Assembly: GCA_040219235.1 (NCBI GenBank) | Contig: JAVJSV010000012.1 | Span: 496,001 to 560,000, forward strand | Length of the DNA stretch: 64,000 bases | Origin: Rhodospirillaceae bacterium | GTDB lineage: Bacteria > Pseudomonadota > Alphaproteobacteria > Rhodospirillales > Rhodospirillaceae | Reading direction: 5' to 3' | Shown here: piece by piece, positions 8,417-16,416 of the stretch | Numbering within the stretch: position 1 is the stretch's first letter | Layout of the letters: each line of letters begins with the position of its first letter | Notes under the pieces: model-generated | What the model saw: only the letters and a program-made list of their open reading frames with translations | What the model was told of the DNA's origin: nothing | Database searches by the model: none | Translations under genes and position numbers: made by a program

Positions 8417-9280
8417 TTAAATGGGGGCGGGAACCTGCGCCGCGTAGGCATCAGCAATTTGGGCGCGGGTCGCAAACCAGACGTCTTTTTTGGATGCGGC
8501 GTGGGTGAGGAAGTTTTGAAACGCTTTCATGCGTCCCGGGCGCCCAACAATGCGCAGGTGCACGCCCACGGACATGAGCTTGTTTGGGGATACAGCGCCT
8601 TCTTCATAAAGCCAGTCAAAGGTATCGATCAGATAACGCTCCCACTGATCTGGTGTATAGGCCGGATCCATCCACATTTTCATATCATTGGTGTCCAGCG
8701 CATAGGGGGAAATCAAAATGGGTTTTCCATCCACAACATCCCAGCGCGGGATGTCGTCAGAGTAATCGTCCATATGATAGCTGTAGCCTTCTTCCAACAG
8801 TAGACGCCGTGTGTTCTCGGTCAGCACATAACGCGACAACCATCCCTGTGGACGTTTGCCACAGGTTTTTTCAATGGACTCGGCAGCCTTGCGGATGAAG
8901 TCGCGTTCCATGTCTTCCTTCATCCAATGCTGGTGGGCCCAGCGATAGCCATGCGCACATACTTCATGGCCGTCGGATACGATTTCTTTCGCGAGGTCTG
9001 GGGCGCGTTCGAGGGCGAGGGCGGCTGCGGTGAAGGTGGCGGTGATGCCTTGATCGCGTAGTAGTTTTAAAACACGCGGCGCGCCGGCGCGTATGCCGTA
9101 TTGGTAGTTGGACTCGTTGCCCAGGTTGCGGCCTTTTTTCATGATGACTTGCAGCTCATCAACGGGCTCGGGCATGCGGTCGCCGTCGGCGATGCTTTCT
9201 TCTGCACCTTCTTCAACGTTCACAACAACAGAGACGGCCAGGCGTTTAGTGTCGGGCCATGTAAATGTAGGAGCTGACAT
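8417..9280 (-). CDS. Polysaccharide deacetylase family protein, PuuE/allantoinase-type
   Basis: Protein of 287 aa with the NodB-fold. The first motif reads VNVEEGAEES (20–29), with Glu-Glu in place of the Asp-Asp of true chitin/peptidoglycan deacetylases; this EEG form marks the PuuE-type allantoinase and cyclic-imide-hydrolase branch. A second motif HEVCAHGYRWAHQ (about 104–116) supplies histidines, and GVHLRIVGRPGRM (about 240–252) matches the C-terminal region of that branch. It most likely opens a cyclic amide or acts on a small amide rather than on polysaccharide. The ATG is 2 bp after the TAA of the SDR gene, with GAGGAG inside the SDR end, so translation is coupled. Confidence 0.83.
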   Translation of the reverse strand: MSAPTFTWPDTKRLAVSVVVNVEEGAEESIADGDRMPEPVDELQVIMKKGRNLGNESNYQYGIRAGAPRVLKLLRDQGITATFTAAALALERAPDLAKEIVSDGHEVCAHGYRWAHQHWMKEDMERDFIRKAAESIEKTCGKRPQGWLSRYVLTENTRRLLLEEGYSYHMDDYSDDIPRWDVVDGKPILISPYALDTNDMKMWMDPAYTPDQWERYLIDTFDWLYEEGAVSPNKLMSVGVHLRIVGRPGRMKAFQNFLTHAASKKDVWFATRAQIADAYAAQVPAPI

Positions 9281-9282
9281 GT

Positions 9283-10116
9283 TTAGTGATACTCCTCGCC
9301 GCCGGACACATTCATGGACTCTGCCGTGATGTAATCTGCTTGATCAGAACACAGGAACGCACAGGCGTTGGCGATATCTTTCACCAGGCCGACACGCCCC
9401 ATGGGAATGCGGGCGCGCATGCCGTCTAAGTATTCCTCTTCAGTTTTGCCTTGAGCCTTCGACATGAAGTCGTTTTGCCAGGCACCGAGCCCAGTGGTGA
9501 CGTGGTTTGGACAAATTGCATTGACGGTAATTTTGTGCGAGGCAAGCTCAATACCGGCCACCCGGGTCAGGCCGACGAGACCATGCTTGGACGAGGTGTA
9601 GGCTGCCGTGTTGCCAAAGCCCGACTTCGCAGCTTGACTGGCGATGTTGATGATGCGGCCGCCGTTGCCTTGTTTGATCATCTGCTTGGCTGCGTGTTTG
9701 ATGCCAAAGAAACAACCGCGCAAGTTTACACCCAGCACGGCATCCCATTGCTCTTGGGTCATCTCGATCAACGGACCGAATAGATATCCAATCCCGGCGT
9801 TATTCACCAGAATGTCCAGACGGCCATAGGTCTTAACGGCAAAAGCGATCAAGCCCTCGACTTCGGATTCCACTAGCATGTCTGCGGCATATCCAACAGC
9901 ATCACCGCCAGTGGCGTTAATGCCATCAACAACCTGGTCAATTTCGTCGGACGTTCCAACGCCGTGCTTCGGCGCGATGTCTCCTTTGACCTGACCAATA
10001 TCGTGAATGACGACTTTGCAGCCTTCCTGGGCCAGGCGCACAGCCATAGCTTCGCCTAAACCTTGAGGGCGGCCCGCACCCGTGATGATCGCCACTTTGT
10101 CTTTAAGGTCGTACAT
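9283..10116 (-). CDS. Short-chain dehydrogenase/reductase (classical SDR)
   Basis: Protein of 277 aa from the ATG at 10116, which has a perfect AGGAGG 8 bp upstream; an in-frame extension of 25 codons lacks such a site. NAD(P)-binding TGAGRPQGLG is at 12–21, NNAG at 105–108, and the catalytic Asn131, Ser160, Tyr173 and Lys177 are all present. The two residues after the first TGAG (R-P-Q) and a long segment before DEID (41–60) are typical of a subgroup with an extended first loop. It should oxidise a hydroxy-acyl or sugar-type alcohol. It lies between the membrane protein and the deacetylase in the operon. Confidence 0.92.
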   Translation of the reverse strand: MYDLKDKVAIITGAGRPQGLGEAMAVRLAQEGCKVVIHDIGQVKGDIAPKHGVGTSDEIDQVVDGINATGGDAVGYAADMLVESEVEGLIAFAVKTYGRLDILVNNAGIGYLFGPLIEMTQEQWDAVLGVNLRGCFFGIKHAAKQMIKQGNGGRIINIASQAAKSGFGNTAAYTSSKHGLVGLTRVAGIELASHKITVNAICPNHVTTGLGAWQNDFMSKAQGKTEEEYLDGMRARIPMGRVGLVKDIANACAFLCSDQADYITAESMNVSGGEEYH

Positions 10117-10150
10117 ACTTAGTCCTCCTTCGCGTGACTTGATCGTTTGC

Positions 10151-10825
10151 TTAGAACGGTTTCCAAAGACCAACTGCACCGGCAATCGCAACCAATCCCC
10201 AAATCATGAAAATGGGAATGCGGGTGGTGTAAAGCGCACTTTTCATTTGCGCTATATCTTCCGGCGTCTCTTTTTCATTCATGACCCGGCTAAACGCTGC
10301 ACCGAAAGGCTTCATGGTATAGCGAGACGAAATACCGCAGAATACCGTGCCCGCCCAAATCAGGAGTTTAGCGGCCAGCCACTTGTCTTCGGTAATGCCG
10401 GTGCCCATCAAAGAGGTGACGCCGAGCGCGGTCACGGTCAGCGCGATCACCCACCGCATCGCTAAATCAACACGGCGGACCAAGGCTATAGTGTCCGGGT
10501 TGCCATTGCCGAGAAACAAATAAATGACAAAGAACACCCAAATGCCCGAGATCGCCCAGATCAACCAGAGCCAGAGACTGGCGATCTCGAACCAGAGCAT
10601 CATGTTGCCCATGGTAAAGCCCAGCGCAATCACCAGTGGCATGCAGACCCGTGGGAATTGATCGAGCCAGTGCATCACTTTTCGCACATAGGTCCGAGCC
10701 TCCGGCGTTAAACCGGGTTTGATGAGAATGCCAGACGAGTAGTAGACTCCAAGATCACCCCCCAACCAGTAGACGAAGCACAACAGGTGCAAGTACACCA
10801 ACACCTGATACAGATCGATTTCCAA
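10151..10825 (-). CDS. Integral membrane protein, CopD/DUF2269-like
   Basis: Protein of 224 aa when read from TTG at 10825, which has GGGGAG about 6 bp upstream. An ATG at 10891 would add 22 cysteine-containing hydrophilic residues but its purine tract abuts the codon, so TTG is preferred. About six hydrophobic spans are visible, starting with YQVLVYLHLLCFVYWLGGD and ending with IFMIWGLVAIAGAVGLW. The His in span 1 and the WLGG turn recall CopD/DUF2269-type membrane proteins; the assignment is tentative. First gene of the minus-strand operon; it diverges from the Sel1-like array, with about 87 bp shared between the starts. Confidence 0.65.
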   Translation of the reverse strand: MEIDLYQVLVYLHLLCFVYWLGGDLGVYYSSGILIKPGLTPEARTYVRKVMHWLDQFPRVCMPLVIALGFTMGNMMLWFEIASLWLWLIWAISGIWVFFVIYLFLGNGNPDTIALVRRVDLAMRWVIALTVTALGVTSLMGTGITEDKWLAAKLLIWAGTVFCGISSRYTMKPFGAAFSRVMNEKETPEDIAQMKSALYTTRIPIFMIWGLVAIAGAVGLWKPF

Positions 10826-10912
10826 GACTTTCTCCCCTCGGACGTTTAGGACGCAGCCGTTTGCGCAGGATTTTGACCCGGGGTATAGCATCCCCTCTTA
10901 GGGAGGACCAAG

Positions 10913-11512
10913 GTGCGACGGTTAAGTTACCTGATTTTATCTGCGTTTGTTTGGACGGCACCGGCCGCGGCCACGGATGTCACCTCAGAGGTCATTATTG
11001 GGTGTGATCGCCTGGCTGCGAATCCGCCAGACCCTGATCGCGTGACGGAAGGTGTGCTCCGGGTTGAGGTCGATCTCCCCGCAGCGATCATGGCATGCCG
11101 TTTCGCCGTCGCAACCTATCCGGAGGAGGCGCGTTTTTCCTATCAGCTGGCGCGGGTGCTTTTTTACGATGGTCAGACAGAGTTGGCTTTAGCGTCTTTC
11201 GAGCGCGCAATTCAGCAAGATTACCGGCAAGCTAAGTTTCTGCTCGGCTTAATCATGACGCGCGGCTATGCAGGCGTGCCGCAAGACATCTGCCGAGTCG
11301 AGCAGCTTTGGCGGGCTGCGGCACAACAGAATCACGCTAATGCTCAAGTCAGCTATGTCGATATGGCTGTTCAAGGCCGTTTTGATACCTGCGCGCAGCG
11401 TGTGTCTGAGGTGGCCATGTCTGCTTTTTTAGATCAGGCTGCCCCTCAATTAGACTATGTGGGTGGTTTGCTCATTGCCAATCTGCGTCAAGACCTTGAA
11501 ACTATCCCCTAA
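10913..11512 (+). CDS. Secreted Sel1/TPR-like four-cysteine protein, paralog 1 of 4
   Basis: Protein of 199 aa beginning with GTG at 10913, preceded by GGGAGG at 6-bp spacing. Signal peptide with cleavage about PAAA|TD (20–21). The mature part starts with a C-D-R-L-A…P-x-D-P-x-R-V segment, then a helical-repeat region with YQLARVLFYDG, followed by Sel1-like AKFLLGLIMTRGYAG and a last repeat. Its four cysteines are arranged as Cx30C and Cx32C, the same as in the next three genes, suggesting two disulfides in the periplasm. It is the most diverged of the four. Function is unknown; Sel1-like repeat proteins usually act as interaction scaffolds. Confidence 0.75.
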   Translation: MRRLSYLILSAFVWTAPAAATDVTSEVIIGCDRLAANPPDPDRVTEGVLRVEVDLPAAIMACRFAVATYPEEARFSYQLARVLFYDGQTELALASFERAIQQDYRQAKFLLGLIMTRGYAGVPQDICRVEQLWRAAAQQNHANAQVSYVDMAVQGRFDTCAQRVSEVAMSAFLDQAAPQLDYVGGLLIANLRQDLETIP

Positions 11513-11551
11513 TTCACAATGACGCGCATTTACGCTAACGGGAGGGACATG

Positions 11552-12157
11552 ATGCGACTGTTACTTACGACCCTACTGATGATGGTGGCGGCAGCTCCAG
11601 CCAACGCCGCACCAGATCCGGAGGCCGTGACTGAATGTGACCGTCTGGCATCGCATGGGTCTGATCCCGAACGGGTTGCACCTGGCATCAGCCAGTCAGA
11701 CATGCGGAAAGCGGCCGCTATTGCCGCCTGCACCGCGGATACGGATATGCAGCCTGAAAATCGCCGGCTGCGCTATCTGTTGGGGCGTGCGTATTTTTAT
11801 TCCGGCCGTGGTGAAGAAGCACTTCCGCATCTTATTTTTGCAGCAGACGCTGGGCATCGCCAGGCGCAGTTTGTGCTTGGCTACATCTATGGCGGCGGCC
11901 TTGGTGGCATTGAACAGGACCTCTGTAAGGCCGAGGAGCTTTGGCTCAGATCAGCACGCCAGGGCCGGTTTGCTGCTTTGGTCAGTTATCCTCATCACGT
12001 TGTGCGCGGCAGGTTTGACGACTGCACGGTTCAGGCCAGTGCCGATGAAATGGCAGGCTTTTTAGAAACAGCCAAAGGCATGGCCTCGGACTATTACCGC
12101 AGCATGTGGACAGCAGATGTCACAGAAGATTTCAACATTTATCGAGAAGGAAATTAA
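11552..12157 (+). CDS. Secreted Sel1/TPR-like four-cysteine protein, paralog 2 of 4
   Basis: Protein of 201 aa. ATG codons occur at 11549 and 11552; the latter has GGAGGG at 5-bp spacing and is chosen. Signal peptide ends about ANA|AP (residue 20). It contains CDRLASHGSDPERVAPG, then the helical repeat YLLGRAYFYSGRGEEAL, a Sel1-type A-Q-F-V-L-G-Y-I-Y-G-G-G-L-G-G, then C-K-A-E-E-L-W…G-R-F-A-A-L-V-S-Y and a closing D-D-C. Spacing Cx30C and Cx32C as in its paralogs. It lies 39 bp after paralog 1 and 2 bp before paralog 3. It is closest to paralog 3 (shared ERVAPG, LPHL, SARQGRFAA). Confidence 0.78.
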   Translation: MRLLLTTLLMMVAAAPANAAPDPEAVTECDRLASHGSDPERVAPGISQSDMRKAAAIAACTADTDMQPENRRLRYLLGRAYFYSGRGEEALPHLIFAADAGHRQAQFVLGYIYGGGLGGIEQDLCKAEELWLRSARQGRFAALVSYPHHVVRGRFDDCTVQASADEMAGFLETAKGMASDYYRSMWTADVTEDFNIYREGN

Positions 12158-12159
12158 GT

Positions 12160-12759
12160 ATGAAAGCTCTTAACTTTACGGTCGCAGCCGTTGCCCTTGC
12201 ATTTGCCGCCCCAACGCTTGCGGAAGATGAAGTTGTCACTGAGTGCGATATTTTAGTGTCTCATCCGGAAGATCCTGAGCGTGTTGCGCCTGGCGTTGAT
12301 GATGTGCTTCTTCTGGCCGGGCAGGCGGCCTGCGAAGCGGCGGTTGCTGCCGACCCAGAAAACCGTCGCCTTCGATATCAATTGGGCCGAGTTTTATTCT
12401 ACAGTGGCGATGGCTCTCAGTCTCTACCGCACCTTGAGTTTGCCGCTGAAGCGGGATCGATGCAGGCGCAGTTTGTGCTCGGCTACATCACCGATGAAGC
12501 TTTTCAAGGCATAAAAAGAGATGCGTGCAAAGTTGAAGACCTTTGGGTGCGATCCGCCCGTCAGGGACGGTTTGCAGCGCGCGTGAGTTATCCGCGTCAT
12601 GTTGCAAACGGCAAATTTAAAGGCTGTGATATTCAAGCCAGTTCTTCTGAAATTATGAGTTTCATTGAGTCTGCCCGCGGTCAGGCGGATGGCTACTACC
12701 AGCAAATATTGGTTGACGAAGTTGCGGCAACCTACGCGGCCTCTGACCATGCCAAATAA
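12160..12759 (+). CDS. Secreted Sel1/TPR-like four-cysteine protein, paralog 3 of 4
   Basis: Protein of 199 aa from ATG at 12160, with GAAGGAAA about 5 bp upstream inside the end of paralog 2; only 2 bp separate the stop and this start. Signal peptide MKALNFTVAAVALAFAAPTLA|ED. Core blocks match paralog 2 almost step for step (PENRRLRYQLGRVLFYSG, AQFVLGYI, LWVRSARQGRFAARVSYPRHV). Cysteines: Cx28C in the first pair (two residues shorter than the others) and Cx32C in the second. The tight spacing says that the four genes are made from one message and translated in a coupled way. Confidence 0.78.
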   Translation: MKALNFTVAAVALAFAAPTLAEDEVVTECDILVSHPEDPERVAPGVDDVLLLAGQAACEAAVAADPENRRLRYQLGRVLFYSGDGSQSLPHLEFAAEAGSMQAQFVLGYITDEAFQGIKRDACKVEDLWVRSARQGRFAARVSYPRHVANGKFKGCDIQASSSEIMSFIESARGQADGYYQQILVDEVAATYAASDHAK

Positions 12760-13375
12760 GGTGCGAACAACAGCATGTATTTTAACCGTCTGCGGTTTGG
12801 CCTTGGGCGGTGTTGCGCCGACAGCGGCAATGGCACAAGAGACGGTCACAACCTGTGATCGTCTTGCGTCCCATCCCGAAGACCCGGATCGTATTATTGC
12901 CGGTGTTGCAACAGCTGATGTCGATCAGCCAGCGGCAATTGCAGCCTGTGAAGCTGACCTCAAAGCCGATCCCGGCAATCCACGACTGACCTATCAGTTG
13001 GCGCGCGTCTATTTCTATAACGGCCGCAGTGCTGATGCAGTGGCGACGATGGACAAAGCCGCGCGGGCTGGCCACCGGCAGGCACAGTTTGTTATGGGCG
13101 CTTTGATTACCAATAATCGCCCGGATGCATCCGATGATATTTGTGATGCAGAAATGTGGTGGTCGAAGTCTGCCAAGGCCGGGCGTCTGGCGGCACAAGT
13201 CTCTTACGTTCGCCATGTCACGAAAGGGTTATTTGACGGCTGCGCGTTAAATGCTTCAAAAGAGGAGATGAGCTTTTTTCTGGACAATGTACGGGCCACG
13301 GGTGGCGGCGATTACTATTTGCGCCTGTTGCTTGCTGATCTGACCGAAGACCTAGCCGCTTACACAGGGGGATAA
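12749..13375 (+). CDS. Secreted Sel1/TPR-like four-cysteine protein, paralog 4 of 4
   Basis: Protein of 208 aa from ATG at 12749, which overlaps the end of paralog 3 by 11 bp; GTG at 12761 is a possible alternative start four codons in. Signal peptide with cleavage about AMA|QE. It repeats the CDRLASHPEDPDRI block, YQLARVYFYNGRSADAV, AQFVMGALI and C-D-A-E-M-W-W…AQVSYVRHV, ending with D-G-C and a helical tail. Spacing Cx30C and Cx32C. The C-terminal DLTEDL resembles the tail of paralog 2. Last gene of the array; the gap after it holds an inverted repeat. Confidence 0.77.
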   Translation: MPNKVRTTACILTVCGLALGGVAPTAAMAQETVTTCDRLASHPEDPDRIIAGVATADVDQPAAIAACEADLKADPGNPRLTYQLARVYFYNGRSADAVATMDKAARAGHRQAQFVMGALITNNRPDASDDICDAEMWWSKSAKAGRLAAQVSYVRHVTKGLFDGCALNASKEEMSFFLDNVRATGGGDYYLRLLLADLTEDLAAYTGG

Positions 13376-13379
13376 GGCT

Positions 13380-13429
13380 TAAGTGTTGCAAAGACTTACT
13401 TATGACAGAGTATAAATACACAACACTTA
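13380..13429. promoter_or_regulatory. Inverted repeat TAAGTGTTG…CAACACTTA around a possible promoter
   Basis: A perfect 9-bp inverted repeat (13380–13388 and 13421–13429) is separated by 32 bp and encloses a TATAAATA sequence at about 13411 that could be a –10 element for the CurA-like gene starting at 13456. It follows the stop of Sel1-like paralog 4 at once. It could be an operator for the reductase pair or a weak terminator of the array; no U-tract follows it. Confidence 0.35.
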
Positions 13430-13455
13430 TCAAATAATTTGCCAACGGGGATAAC

Positions 13456-14481
13456 ATGGCCACCAACAAACAAATTCAACTCGCCCGCCAACCAGAGGGT
13501 GAACCTAAGATCAGCGATTTTAAAATCGCGGAAATGGATATCTCCACACCTGGGCCAGGAGAATTTCTTGCCCGTAATATTTATCTGTCTTTAGACCCCT
13601 ATATGCGCGGGGCAATCGCCGGGCGTCATATGGGGCATAGTCGTTTGAACCAAGGGGATTTGATTGGCGGGCGGTGTGTGGCGCAGGTCACAGACTCCAA
13701 ACATGCTGATTATGCGGAAGGCGATTACATCGTCATCGAATCTGGTTGGCAGCAATACTGTGTCTCTGACGGTGGTGCGAAAGACGAAGTGCGCAAGATT
13801 GATCCAGACGCCGGTCCCTTGTCGTCTGCTTTGGGCGCGTTGGGCATGCCAGGCTTGACGGCCTGGGCTGGCGTTGAGCGTCTAGCTCAGCCTGGTCTTG
13901 GCGATACGTTTGTGGTGACGGCCGCCGCCGGGCCTGTCGGTGGGACAGCGGGGCAACTGGCGAAAGCTAAGGGCTGCCGTGCGGTTGGCATCGCGGGCTC
14001 TGACGAAAAGTGCCGAATCGTTGTTGAAGAATATGGCTTCGATGCGTGCGTAAACTACAAGAATGAAAATTGGGCTGAGGACCTCAAAGCCGCCTGCCCA
14101 GATGGCGTTGACGTCTATTTTGACAATGTTGGCGGACCCGTTCTCGACACCATCACACAGCAGCTTAACTTGTACGGCAAAATTGTGATGTGCGGTCTGG
14201 TGTCACAATACAATCGCAGTGACGATGGCGGCTGGAATGGTCACAATATGGGGCCGTTCGTTGGCAAGCGGGCGCAATTGCTTGGGCTCGTCGTGTATGA
14301 CTATTACGATAAGATTGATCAGTTTCTGAAGGCCGCTGTGCCGTTGGTCAAGGCGGGCAAATTGCATTTTCATGAAGATTGTGTTGATGGAATTGAGAAG
14401 GCTCCGGCGCATTTTGCTAAACTGATGAGCGGCCAAAATGTTGGCAAAGCCATGGTCGCGATCGGTCCGGAGAAACTCTAA
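13456..14481 (+). CDS. NADP-dependent oxidoreductase, CurA/leukotriene-B4-dehydrogenase type (copy 1)
   Basis: Protein of 341 aa of the medium-chain dehydrogenase/reductase superfamily without zinc cysteines. Characteristic segments: SLDPYMRG (about 48–55), LGMPGLTAWAG (about 132–142), nucleotide-binding AAAGPVGGTAGQLAK (about 156–170) with the A-x-x-G-x-x-G form, and VDVYFDNVGG (about 218–227). These are hallmarks of NADPH-dependent alkenal/alkenone reductases such as curcumin reductase CurA. It should reduce an activated C=C bond. Start ATG has GGGG about 6 bp upstream. The next gene is a paralog 28 bp downstream, then a DUF1330 gene; the three look like one operon. Confidence 0.9.
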   Translation: MATNKQIQLARQPEGEPKISDFKIAEMDISTPGPGEFLARNIYLSLDPYMRGAIAGRHMGHSRLNQGDLIGGRCVAQVTDSKHADYAEGDYIVIESGWQQYCVSDGGAKDEVRKIDPDAGPLSSALGALGMPGLTAWAGVERLAQPGLGDTFVVTAAAGPVGGTAGQLAKAKGCRAVGIAGSDEKCRIVVEEYGFDACVNYKNENWAEDLKAACPDGVDVYFDNVGGPVLDTITQQLNLYGKIVMCGLVSQYNRSDDGGWNGHNMGPFVGKRAQLLGLVVYDYYDKIDQFLKAAVPLVKAGKLHFHEDCVDGIEKAPAHFAKLMSGQNVGKAMVAIGPEKL

Positions 14482-14509
14482 CGCTCAGTGTTCGGGGTGT
14501 AGGCCAACT

Positions 14510-15520
14510 ATGGCGGTGAACCTTCAAGTTCAATTGGCGCGGCAACGCGATGGCATGCTCGATGAGTCTGACTTTCGTGTCGTTGAAGCGCCCATGCCGC
14601 GCCCGGTGCCGGGGCAACTTCTGGTGCGGACGGTCTACTTGTCGCTTGATCCGTATGTGCGCAAGGCCATCCGTGGCGACCATCCCGGCCATACCATGCT
14701 CACAGAGGGTGATGTGATTTATGGCCGCAGTGTCTGTCGTGTGGTGCGCAGTCACGATGACACCTATCAAGCTGGTGATTATCTGGTCGCTGAAACGGGT
14801 TGGCAGCAGCATGCCGTGATTGGTCCTAAGAAAGTGGTGCAACGTGTTGACCCATCGGTGGGGCCGTTGTCCACTGCAGTTGGTCCTTTGGGAATGCCGG
14901 GCCTCACGGCCTGGGGGTCGGTTGAGCATCTTGGCAAGCCTATGCTCGGGGAAACATTGGTTGTGTCTGCGGCGGCCGGTCCGGTTGGCGGATGTGTCGG
15001 ACAGTTGGCCAAGTTACGCGGCGCGCGCGTTGTTGGTATTGCTGGCTCGCAGGAGAAATGTGATCTCGTCACCAAGTCTTACGGCTTTGATGCATGTGTG
15101 AACTACAGAAAATCCGGCTGGCAAGATGCCTTGAAAGCGGCTTGCCCTGACGGCATCGACGTTTATCACGACAATGTTGGCGGGCCGCTTTTGATGGAGC
15201 TTGCGCCTCATTTGTCGCTGTATGCGCGGGTGGTTATGTGCGGGCGTCCAGCGGATTATCATTCTAAAACATTTCAGGGTATCGGACTGGGTCCGTTCAT
15301 TGGGCGCAGAGCAAAAATGTTCGGCCTTGTGGTCTATGATTACGAAGGCGATTTAGAACGCTACTTGCATTTAGCGTCAGGTTGGATGCGCGCCGGGCAT
15401 CTGAAAGTGAAAGAAGACCGGGCGGAGGGACTTGCTGCTGCGCCAGCGCAGTTCTTGAAACTTATGCGCGGCGAAAACGTTGGCAAAGCGATTGTCGCGG
15501 TGGGGCCGGAAAGGGCCTAG
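14510..15520 (+). CDS. NADP-dependent oxidoreductase, CurA type (copy 2)
   Basis: Protein of 336 aa from ATG at 14510; a longer frame beginning inside the previous gene is not credible because homology starts at MAVNLQVQLARQ. It aligns end to end with copy 1: SLDPYVRK, LGMPGLTAWGS, AAAGPVGGCVGQLAK, IDVYHDNVGG and the closing NVGKAIVAVGPE. In copy 2 the F before DNVGG is His and the MCGLVSQYN segment reads MCGRPADYH, so the substrate pocket has diverged. Tandem duplication followed by divergence is the simplest explanation. Confidence 0.9.
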   Translation: MAVNLQVQLARQRDGMLDESDFRVVEAPMPRPVPGQLLVRTVYLSLDPYVRKAIRGDHPGHTMLTEGDVIYGRSVCRVVRSHDDTYQAGDYLVAETGWQQHAVIGPKKVVQRVDPSVGPLSTAVGPLGMPGLTAWGSVEHLGKPMLGETLVVSAAAGPVGGCVGQLAKLRGARVVGIAGSQEKCDLVTKSYGFDACVNYRKSGWQDALKAACPDGIDVYHDNVGGPLLMELAPHLSLYARVVMCGRPADYHSKTFQGIGLGPFIGRRAKMFGLVVYDYEGDLERYLHLASGWMRAGHLKVKEDRAEGLAAAPAQFLKLMRGENVGKAIVAVGPERA

Positions 15521-15556
15521 ACACACAGTTATCATCTCAGACTTAGGAGAAAATTT

Positions 15557-15853
15557 ATGACGGTTTATGTCATTGGTCAGGCGCGCGTTACAGACCCGGT
15601 CGGATTTAAAAAGTACTCGGAAACAGTCGCTGGTTTGGCAGAGCAGTTTGGCGGCAAGCTTATCGGGGCCGGTGGTCCGGATGAAAAAACCCTCATCGAA
15701 GGCGCGCAGTTTGAAAATGGCCGCGTTGTGATTTTTGAGTACCCGTCCTTAGAGGCGTATCAAAAGTATGTAGCGTCAGATAAATATCAGGAAGCAAAAG
15801 GTTACCGCATGGGCTGTGGTACGCTGGATGTGTGCGTTATTCCGGCTGTGTGA
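15557..15853 (+). CDS. DUF1330 family protein
   Basis: Protein of 98 aa, the usual length of DUF1330 (a small ferredoxin-like alpha/beta-barrel dimer fold). Recognisable blocks are MTVYVIGQARVTDPVGFKKY at the N-terminus, GGKLIGAGG (about 33–41), VVIFEYPSLEAYQKY (about 56–70) and a closing strand. TTAGGAGAA precedes the ATG by about 8 bp. It follows the second CurA-type reductase by 36 bp on the same strand. No enzyme activity is established for the family that I could name with certainty. Confidence 0.85.
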   Translation: MTVYVIGQARVTDPVGFKKYSETVAGLAEQFGGKLIGAGGPDEKTLIEGAQFENGRVVIFEYPSLEAYQKYVASDKYQEAKGYRMGCGTLDVCVIPAV

Positions 15854-15906
15854 AATGAGGTAGCTCAACATTTTTAAGTGCGGTGGGTTTGCTGAAGGAG
15901 AAATCG

Positions 15907-16416
15907 TCAAGCGCCTTTCTTCGCCATCATATTCACTGATAATGGCGTGTCGTTCATCATAAGGTTGCTACTATCATCAAAAAGCTCGAAAAAATGCACT
16001 TGTTCAATATCTTCGAAGCCGGAGGTGTTCAGCAGAAGATGTAGGAGTTCCGGGTCAAATCCACACTTATAGAAATCATAGTGATCAGTCTGCCCACCAT
16101 AGGTAAATTTAAGAAGTTCTAATCGCGCTTCCGCATTACTGCGTGGGTCATTATAAAACCGGAAAAGCACAGATACGTCTGGCACGCTCACGCGTAGAGT
16201 TCCGCCCGGCGCAAGCAAGCGATAGAATTCTTCTACTGCCTGGGTTAATTCACCTGCGAGCGAGAGGTGCTCTATGACATGTGAGCAGTAAATATCGCTG
16301 CAGCACCCATCTGGGAAAACAGACATATCTGCGCAGGTGCCAACGAAATCGACGATGGGTTTATTTTCAGCATCGAAAATAAACCCATCCTTCTTTGGCT
16401 TCTTTTCCTCCGACAT
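15907..16416 (-). CDS. Short class I SAM methyltransferase-like protein
   Basis: Protein of 169 aa. It has the post-motif-I part of a class I methyltransferase: IVDFVGTCADMSVFPDG, then DIYCSHVIEHL (42–52) and the motif with LAPGGTLRVSVPDV (about 68–81). The glycine-rich motif I is absent, and reading upstream in frame reaches a TAG 13 codons before the ATG without supplying it. Close relatives of this type in glycan clusters start with a short LHIGG-like segment, so the present gene may be an N-terminally shortened or inactive form. The ATG has only a distant AAGG. Confidence 0.6.
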   Translation of the reverse strand: MSEEKKPKKDGFIFDAENKPIVDFVGTCADMSVFPDGCCSDIYCSHVIEHLSLAGELTQAVEEFYRLLAPGGTLRVSVPDVSVLFRFYNDPRSNAEARLELLKFTYGGQTDHYDFYKCGFDPELLHLLLNTSGFEDIEQVHFFELFDDSSNLMMNDTPLSVNMMAKKGA

